A stretch of 64,000 nucleotides of DNA from Arbacia lixula (taxonomy: Eukaryota; Echinodermata; Echinoidea; Arbacioida; Arbaciidae). Every line of letters begins with the position of its first letter. Position 1 is the first letter of the stretch. Below are positions 60,701 through 64,000 of the stretch, one piece after another. Below the pieces are notes generated by a model that saw only the letters and a program-made list of their open reading frames with translations, searched no databases and was not told where the DNA came from. The stretch spans positions 21,045,510 through 21,109,509 of the forward strand of contig OZ022586.1 of NCBI GenBank assembly GCA_963669155.1, given 5' to 3'. A program made the position numbers and the translations under genes.

Positions 60701-61625
60701 TTACAGTTTTAAATTCTTGTAATACAGCAAAAAATTATTGAACCACTTGAAATTTACTAAAACTCAAGAGAAATATTTTTCTTATTAATATTACCTTTCC
60801 ACCCTTGAGTTGAACCTGTGCTCCATGCCCAAGTAACGTCTGCACAACCAGTGGCTTACAGTGCTGCACAGCAATGTGGAGGGCCGTGTAATTATCCTGA
60901 AGATGAGACAGAAAAATACAAGAGTGGTACAGATAATTGTGTGACACAACATGCAAATATTTCCAAAACGCATATCGGAAACTTGAGTCCCGACATCACT
61001 TCCCGCGTGAACGATCGACAGGGGAGACAGGAAGAAAACGGCCTCAGAGACACGTGGCAAAATGACAAATATACTGCCCTTACGCACATGGTTAACACTA
61101 TTGTCACAAGGTGGTCTCAAAACAATGCTATCATCACAAGATTCAAGCTGAGTGGAAATAACATTTTTTTAGAGCACCGTGAGCCTATAGTTTACAATTT
61201 CCACAAGCTGTTCACTATGATTTTTGCAAGCCTGGACAGAATGGATTTTTTTTAACATCGTCGGTGTAATTGATTTAATACACAAACTCCCATAAGGACA
61301 TGTCGCACAAGCTGGTCGCCACTCATTATTCAAATTGATGCAAATGAAAGTGTTACTGACTGTTATTTATGCAAATGAAAGCACTGCTTACTGCTATTTA
61401 TGCAAATAAAAGTACTACTGACTACTATTCATGCAAATGAGAGTACTAATGACTGCTATTTATGCAAATGGAAATACTAATGACTGCTATTTTTGGAAAT
61501 AAATACTTCAAGTGTCAAGCACTCACCTTTGTTCGGGCGTCGACCGATGCACCCTTCTGCAGCAGAGCCTTGACCACGCCTGTATGTCCTCTCTTGGCCG
61601 CAGCATGAAGACATACTGCACCGGC
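36810..61625 (-). CDS. TRPN / NOMPC-type mechanosensory TRP channel (5' end outside the window)
   Basis: Twenty exons on the minus strand, in transcript order 61625-61527, 60896-60795, 59446-59345, 58884-58786, 57923-57795, 57061-56933, 55365-55249, 54867-54769, 52414-52214, 51842-51744, 46309-46208, 45787-45683, 45173-45072, 44336-44100, 43538-43431, 41063-40866, 40195-39989, 39589-38239, 37769-37620 and 37033-36810, join in frame to 1319 residues. The order is about 21 ankyrin repeats, a linker, a six-transmembrane TRP pore domain, a TRP box and a cytoplasmic tail. This order and the extended conserved blocks match TRPN/NOMPC, a plasma-membrane cation channel in which 29 ankyrin repeats act as a gating spring linked to microtubules. 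About eight N-terminal repeats must lie beyond 64000. All junctions are GT-AG. The ankyrin exons are all phase 0-0, which favours exon duplication, and two of them have given rise to half-exon arrays. Confidence 0.95.
38239..39589 (-). CDS. TRPN pore exon: S1-S6, pore loop and TRP box
   Basis: A single exon of 1351 nt encodes the linker and the whole transmembrane domain. Seen in order: [13 protein letters not shown]; a hydrophobic [20 protein letters not shown] (S1); [20 protein letters not shown] (S2); [14 protein letters not shown] (S3); further membrane segments ending at [20 protein letters not shown] (S4-S5 linker); S5; a pore loop around [16 protein letters not shown]6 [20 protein letters not shown]; and then [20 protein letters not shown], where [10 protein letters not shown] is the TRP box. 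Pore and TRP-box residues fit TRPN better than other TRP classes. It is GC-richer than the surrounding introns. The large opposite-strand open frame here (38369-39064) is a shadow. Confidence 0.95.
39989..46309 (-). CDS. TRPN ankyrin exons, last seven (about ten repeats)
   Basis: Exons 46309-46208, 45787-45683, 45173-45072, 44336-44100, 43538-43431, 41063-40866 and 40195-39989 are all phase 0. Cores include [44 protein letters not shown] with [33 protein letters not shown] with [11 protein letters not shown], and [11 protein letters not shown]. They are followed by the linker [16 protein letters not shown] that leads into the channel exon. For 45173-45072 the acceptor before ACGACAG was chosen because the neighbouring exon ends in phase 0. 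The intron between 41063 and 43431 is filled by a duplicated repeat. Decayed partial copies of the exons at 45683 and 39989 lie nearby. Confidence 0.92.
40259..40350 (-). pseudogene. Decayed duplicate of the TRPN exon 39989-40195 (5' part plus acceptor)
   Basis: The 92 bp match the 5' part of the neighbouring exon and its intron border, including agggctgtccagccatt. On the minus strand it reads NGWTALHFA and then runs out of similarity into an in-frame TAG. The acceptor AG survives (cctgag), but there is no donor. A still shorter remnant is near 40688-40720. Confidence 0.7.
41115..42990. repeat. Direct duplication of an ~850-bp repeat within a TRPN intron
   Basis: Blocks about 41130-41950 and 42100-42980 are diverged copies in the same orientation. 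Both contain tactggcagcac, acccacgaatcacgagaaact-like, tcatgactgaattctacgct-like and gagaaactcgtctcatatttt-like segments. The second copy is bounded by ttatagaatgggtg and cccattctataaaa, short inverted ends. Broken coding similarity between copies (for example SKYKFNPK) suggests a decayed gene or transposon exon. Confidence 0.7.
42983..43149. repeat. Long palindrome (foldback) in a TRPN intron
   Basis: Arms running from acagatgatgcacagg inwards and ending cctgtgcatcatttgt pair over about 70 bp each. They contain gtgtacac and gaattcagagctacc-type segments. The loop has the smaller palindrome aacccactcggcttcgcctc/gtgggtt. It abuts the right end of the duplicated repeat. Confidence 0.75.
45333..45425 (-). 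pseudogene. Decayed duplicate of TRPN exon 45683-45787
   Basis: The phrase gttgaacttccaacagcccc, then ttaatcacagccatattgc, aligns with gttgaacctcagcagctcct and ttgatcacagccacactgcc of the functional exon 340 bp away. It has lost the reading frame and recognisable splice sites. Confidence 0.6.
45502..45643. mobile_element. MITE, second copy of the family at 5577-5686
   Basis: Ends ctggtagagggtgtaatatc and taatatttcaccccttacca match the 5577 copy. It lies between the exon at 45683 and its decayed duplicate. Confidence 0.65.
46960..47240. repeat. (GAAT)n tetranucleotide repeats
   Basis: Blocks of gaatgaatgaat at about 46965-47040 and 47130-47240, separated by degenerate copies and AT-rich sequence, in the long intron 46310-51743. 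Confidence 0.85.
47551..47696. mobile_element. MITE with gggccc-type inverted ends
   Basis: The left end (agagggccctatctaataaa) and the complement of the right end (tggggccccgtcttataaag) match imperfectly and continue through gaattgta/tcacaactc. It is related by its ends to the element at 11186-11349. Confidence 0.6.
48346..49035. mobile_element. Foldback element whose interior is a (CACTAG)n satellite
   Basis: The left arm (48346-48398: accacacagccaca, gagtttgtttgcagtcatgt) is an approximately 80% reverse complement of the right arm (48976-49035: acatgactggaaacaaactc, tgtggctgggtggt). The whole interior is a CACTAG/CACTTAG array. Confidence 0.75.
48397..48975. repeat. CACTAG hexamer / CACTTAG heptamer satellite
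   Basis: About 580 bp made only of the hexamer CACTAG with CACTTAG heptamers at irregular intervals (for example near 48425, 48461, 48487 and 48542) and one CACTTTG. Runs between heptamers range from one to about eleven hexamers. Confidence 0.95.
49051..49413. mobile_element. Palindromic TTAA-flanked MITE, copy 1
   Basis: It starts agggcatatactgtactggg, ends with the complement, and is flanked by TTAA at 49047-49050 and 49414-49417. The two halves are reverse complements through cttgccaatggtcttaaatt and tgatttaatcactaat. TTAA duplications are typical of piggyBac-type elements. No coding is present. Confidence 0.85.
49941..50331. mobile_element. Palindromic TTAA-flanked MITE, copy 2
   Basis: Same family as 49051-49413, flanked by TTAA at 49937-49940 and 50332-50335. 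It has a short internal duplication of gatttgtgatttaatcact near the centre. Confidence 0.85.
50343..50945. repeat. Nested repeats: gtctcgcctg...caggcgagac element within an 'ataaagaccac' element
   Basis: The outer ends acctgtatagaaagaccacc and ggtctttatatacaggttt are inverted and match copies near 5806 and 9308. Inside, 50422-50898 begins gtctcgcctg and ends caggcgagac. It has two ~170-bp internal copies around tcacaattgatgcagaaata and a duplicated 3' end (gttcaggcgagacaa twice). Confidence 0.6.
51405..51605. repeat. CT-rich microsatellite
   Basis: Nearly pure (CT)n with CCCC interruptions. The several Ser/Leu/Pro open frames here are translations of this tract. Confidence 0.95.
51744..61625 (-). 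CDS. TRPN ankyrin exons, first ten in the window (about 11 repeats)
   Basis: Ten phase 0-0 exons of mostly 99-129 nt, usually one ankyrin repeat each; 52414-52214 holds two. Recognisable cores are [99 protein letters not shown] plus [11 protein letters not shown], and [11 protein letters not shown]. The 5' exon in the window opens AGAVCLH, mid-stack, so upstream exons are missing. Exons 54867-54769 and 57061-56933 are the parents of the tandem half-exon arrays in the introns that follow them. For exon 57923-57795 the donor after VNEQSI was chosen because it keeps frame with EGETPLHY. Confidence 0.92.
52786..54768 (-). repeat. Half-exon array I: 21 tandem copies of the 3' half of TRPN exon 54769-54867 with donor site
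   Basis: Each unit of about 95 bp contains, read on the minus strand, GTGAGAATCCTGCT, then AGCAGAATGC, then GACGTCTTTGATGAG, followed by the donor gtgag and a CCCTAA-type spacer. Copies begin near 52790, 52885, 52980, 53077, 53174, 53256, 53356, 53437, 53533, 53629, 53714, 53808, 53905, 54001, 54096, 54194, 54287, 54384, 54478, 54575 and 54669. The functional exon forms the 22nd. None has the exon's 5' half or an acceptor. Every copy keeps GAG|gtgag. Confidence 0.92.
55806..56932 (-). repeat. Half-exon array II: 7 tandem copies of the 3' half of TRPN exon 56933-57061 with donor site
   Basis: Units of about 145-180 bp contain, on the plus strand, ataccagtttagtgatgatg, then the reversed exon sequence up to aatcctc(a/t)gaggc, then a C-rich spacer and ctcagggtttcaccgtatca. 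Copies start near 55811, 55966, 56109, 56273, 56440, 56618 and 56765, and the functional exon follows at 56933. The donor CTG|gtatga (gtaggt in the first copy) is kept in all. Three copies share a tgattaatac variant. Confidence 0.9.
57283..57750. repeat. Long (CT)n microsatellite with caatctctctgtctct higher-order units
   Basis: Almost pure CT dinucleotide with repeated caatctctctgtctctct interruptions, immediately downstream (on the plus strand) of ankyrin exon 56933-57061. Its translations on either strand are Ser/Leu- or Arg/Glu-rich artefacts. Confidence 0.95.
58359..58702. mobile_element. Palindromic TTAA-flanked MITE, copy 3
   Basis: It starts agggcatatactgtactagg, ends with the complement, and is flanked by TTAA at 58355-58358 and 58703-58706. 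Same family as 49051-49413 and 49941-50331. Confidence 0.85.
60270..60340. repeat. A-rich then poly-T tract
   Basis: A run of A8-11 blocks separated by C is followed within a few bases by about 23 T residues, giving a self-complementary tract between TRPN exons 60795 and 59446. Confidence 0.85.
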
Positions 61626-61666
61626 CTACAGGGATGAGCAAAGAGATAATAGACAGCTGGGGATAC

Positions 61667-61915
61667 TCATCATATACCATGACAACCACTTGAAAGTTCA
61701 GAATAAGGAACACTCATACTGTGGACAGATGAATAAATACATGATGTAGAGAAGTACAGCTGAGGATACTCATAATATACCATGACAACCATTTGAAAGT
61801 GCATAATATGGCAGTCAAACTGTGAACAGATGAATAAATACATAATAAAGAGAAGTACAGTTGAGGATACACATAATATACCATGACAACCATTTGAAAG
61901 CTCATAATAAGGATC
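61667..61915. repeat. ~98-bp tandem repeat, three copies
   Basis: The phrase ataccatgacaaccattga recurs near 61674, 61777 and 61880, with gatgaataaatacat and agaagtacag between. Confidence 0.8.
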
Positions 61916-61919
61916 CACT

Positions 61920-62820
61920 TGGCTTGGGCAAAATTTGTCAAGCTCAACTTTATCTTTTGTGAAGAGAAGCTCCCTCTTTCTCTCAAGAAAGAGACTTTCA
62001 ACCAGTGCATCATACCTGTAAAACTTACAGTAACCGAAAGGGCTTTGGAAAGAATTATGATTAGTGGTACAAAGAGAGACAAAGCTAGAAACCAGGATTT
62101 CAGAAGGAAAACCAAAGTACTGGACAAAACACAGTAACTCTCTAAAAGCATTTAAGAAAAGCTGTCTCCAGTTGTTGTCTTGTCAATGTTGTCCCTGCTA
62201 CATTACATGTCTGCAGATACATTGTGTCCGCGGAGTTTTATTTAAATAGCCTCTCATGTCATGTAATTTCACTCTCCTCTTCTTCTTCTCCCTTTTCTTT
62301 CCCCTTTTTAAAGACATTGTTTAATCATTTAAAGAAAAGTATTTTTGTTGTCTTTCCTTTTTGTTAATGTTGTAAAGGTTTATTTTATTTTGTTGTTATA
62401 TATGTTGATTAACTTTGTCTAAATTACGCAGTTTATTTATTACACCACCTGTAAATGTTTTGTATGTATATACAGGGTGCACCTGTGAAGCAGTTTTTTT
62501 TAACTGAGGTTGCCTACCCTGTATTTTTAAAGAAGACTTGAATAAATAAATAAATAAATAAATAAATACAGGAAATTAAATTGAAGAATTGGAGGTGGGC
62601 TGGTCATCTGGCCAGGAGGAAAGATGATTGATGGACACATTAATTAACTCTCTAGACCCCCAGAGCTAACACCAGAGGAAGAGGCAGGCACAGTAGGAGG
62701 TGGATGGATGATATTAGAGAATTATGGTAGTGTGACATGGAAACGAACGGCACAAGATAGATCAAAATGGAAGAATGAGGAGGAGGCATTCCTTCAGCAG
62801 TGGAGAGAAATAGGCTAGAT
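61920..62820 (+). pseudogene. Decayed L2/RTE-like LINE 3' fragment split by a CR1-like insertion
   Basis: Before 62125 the broken frame reads KKETFNQCIIPVK and ERALERIMISGTKRD. After 62572 it resumes with LKNWRWAGHLARRKDD and RWMDDI, the usual C-terminal LINE motifs, ending in a (GATA)n tail near 62815-62845. The two halves are separated by the CR1-like tail at 62128-62570. It belongs to the same broad class as the fragment at 13480-14330. Confidence 0.65.
62128..62570 (+). mobile_element. 3' end of a CR1-like LINE with (AAAT)n tail
   Basis: It matches the last part of the element at 16612-19258, from cacagtaactctctaaaagc through the atacaggg...ccctgtat hairpin (62470-62524), and ends in aataaataaataaat. 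It has small internal deletions relative to that copy. Confidence 0.85.
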
Positions 62821-63559
62821 AGATAAATAGATAGAAAGATAGATAAAATAAGACGCAATCATGCTGCTAACAGATCACTGATGATACTGATACTATGATA
62901 AACATTATAAAAAACATCTGAAAGTTAATTCAAAGGCATGGTCATACTGGGGTCTGACTGTAAGAGACTAATCATTGGTATATCAGTGAATATCTGCTAA
63001 CCACAGACTACACATGGGGGTATTAGCAAACCACAAAAGAGTTTAAAGTGGGGGTTAAACTTCAAATCATCTTTATGATCAGTTTTACCACCTATTAAAA
63101 TCGACATGTGGTATATCAGTGACCATCTACTTACCAAGGACTACTACTGCATGTATTTTGAGTCTGATAACTGAACATCAACACATCTTATTCATCATTT
63201 TTAGTCTCTATTTATTCAATATGTGGTATATCAGTGAATATCTGTTACCCCAGACTTCTACTGGATGTATTAGCAAAGCACAAAAGAGTTTCAAGTTGGA
63301 TAAATAAACCAGGGCATATGCCACTAGGTGATGAGGTATGTGCGACATATTATGATGAATTGGTTGAGTTCAGCCTCTCCGTGGCATTCTAGATCAATCT
63401 TACAGAGGCGCAGGAAGTGCAGTGACACATACCATGCTGGGCGGAAAGTTACAAAACATGAGTGAAACATAATAACCAGTGTTTGAAGAGCAATTTATGG
63501 GAATGTGACAAACGCTGGTTCATTATTGGGCTTGTTTTCACAGCTCCCGCTCTGACTTT

Positions 63560-63841
63560 AGCCCCACTTTCTCTATTTCTCTGTCTTTCTCTATTTCTCT
63601 ATTTCTCTGTCTGTCTGTATTTCTCTGTATTTCTCTCTCTTTTTTTCTCTCCCCCCTCTCTCCATTTCTCTCTCTGTATATATTAATCTTTCTCTCTTCA
63701 TCTCCCTGCCTCTCTCTCTCTCCTTCCCCCTCCCCCCTCTATCTCTCTCTCTCTCTTTCTCTACATTTTTTTTCTCTCTTTCTCTCTCGCCATCTCTCTG
63801 TCTTTGCCTTTCCCTCTCTCTCCCTCCCTCTCTTTGCCCCC

Positions 63842-63875
<34 letters not shown>

Positions 63876-63930
63876 GTCTCTCTCCTCCCCCTCTCTCTTT
63901 ATACATTCATCTTTTTCTCTCTTTCTCTCC
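63560..63930. repeat. CT-rich microsatellite at the right edge
   Basis: Pyrimidine-rich (CT)n with TTT and CCC interruptions. No TRPN exon was recognised between 61626 and the end of the window. Confidence 0.9.
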
Positions 63931-64000
63931 CCTCAAATATATTATCTGCATGCCAAATGCATCTACCTAAAAGTATTCTTCGGACACATGCATTGTCAAA

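Noticed and set aside
62850-64000. Possible further TRPN ankyrin exon near the right edge
   Set aside because: No TPLH/AA-type ankyrin core with flanking splice sites was found on the minus strand. The missing N-terminal exons must lie beyond the window.

Overview
The window is animal nuclear DNA: AT-rich and intron-rich, with GT-AG exons, three groups of recognisable metazoan genes, and many LINE, MITE and foldback-type repeats. A TRPN (NOMPC-type) channel, NSMCE1 and stand-alone dynein-AAA5-like proteins in one interval suggest a marine invertebrate. An echinoderm, perhaps a sea urchin, is my best guess, but no single sequence here proves the taxon.

Layout. (1) 1-6.9 kb, + strand: the 3' end of an IQANK1-like gene (exons from about 245 to 1876) and a complete shorter paralogue (4742-6906). 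Both carry a domain resembling dynein heavy chain AAA5 (AAA_9), and they share two intron positions in the same phase. (2) 8951-13028, - strand: a complete six-exon NSMCE1 gene for the RING-like subunit of SMC5/6. (3) 13257-30985: one 17.7 kb composite element with about 880 bp inverted ends, a 5-bp direct repeat at its borders, inverted arrays of a 70-bp unit, inner inverted arrays of a roughly 220-bp unit, and later insertions. The insertions are a CR1-like LINE, a Tx1/L1-like LINE with an 8-bp target-site duplication (TSD), and a Mutator-like element with a 9-bp TSD. It lies about 230 bp upstream of the NSMCE1 start codon and splits a CpG-rich promoter-like sequence. (4) 31-36.8 kb: no coding exon seen, only MITEs and the presumed 3' flank or UTR of the next gene. 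(5) 36810-61625, - strand: 20 consecutive exons of a TRPN/NOMPC channel covering about 21 ankyrin repeats, the six-transmembrane pore exon and the C-terminal tail. The N-terminus lies beyond the right edge.

Most unusual. Inside the TRPN gene, two ankyrin exons have each spawned a tandem array of half exons. Each copy carries the 3' half of the exon, its intact 5' splice site and the start of the intron, but no acceptor. One array has 22 copies (period about 95 bp, with telomere-like CCCTAA spacers) and the other has 8 (period about 160 bp). Together with the giant foldback element these are the two things most worth following up. No tRNA, rRNA, CRISPR or prokaryote-type operon was found.
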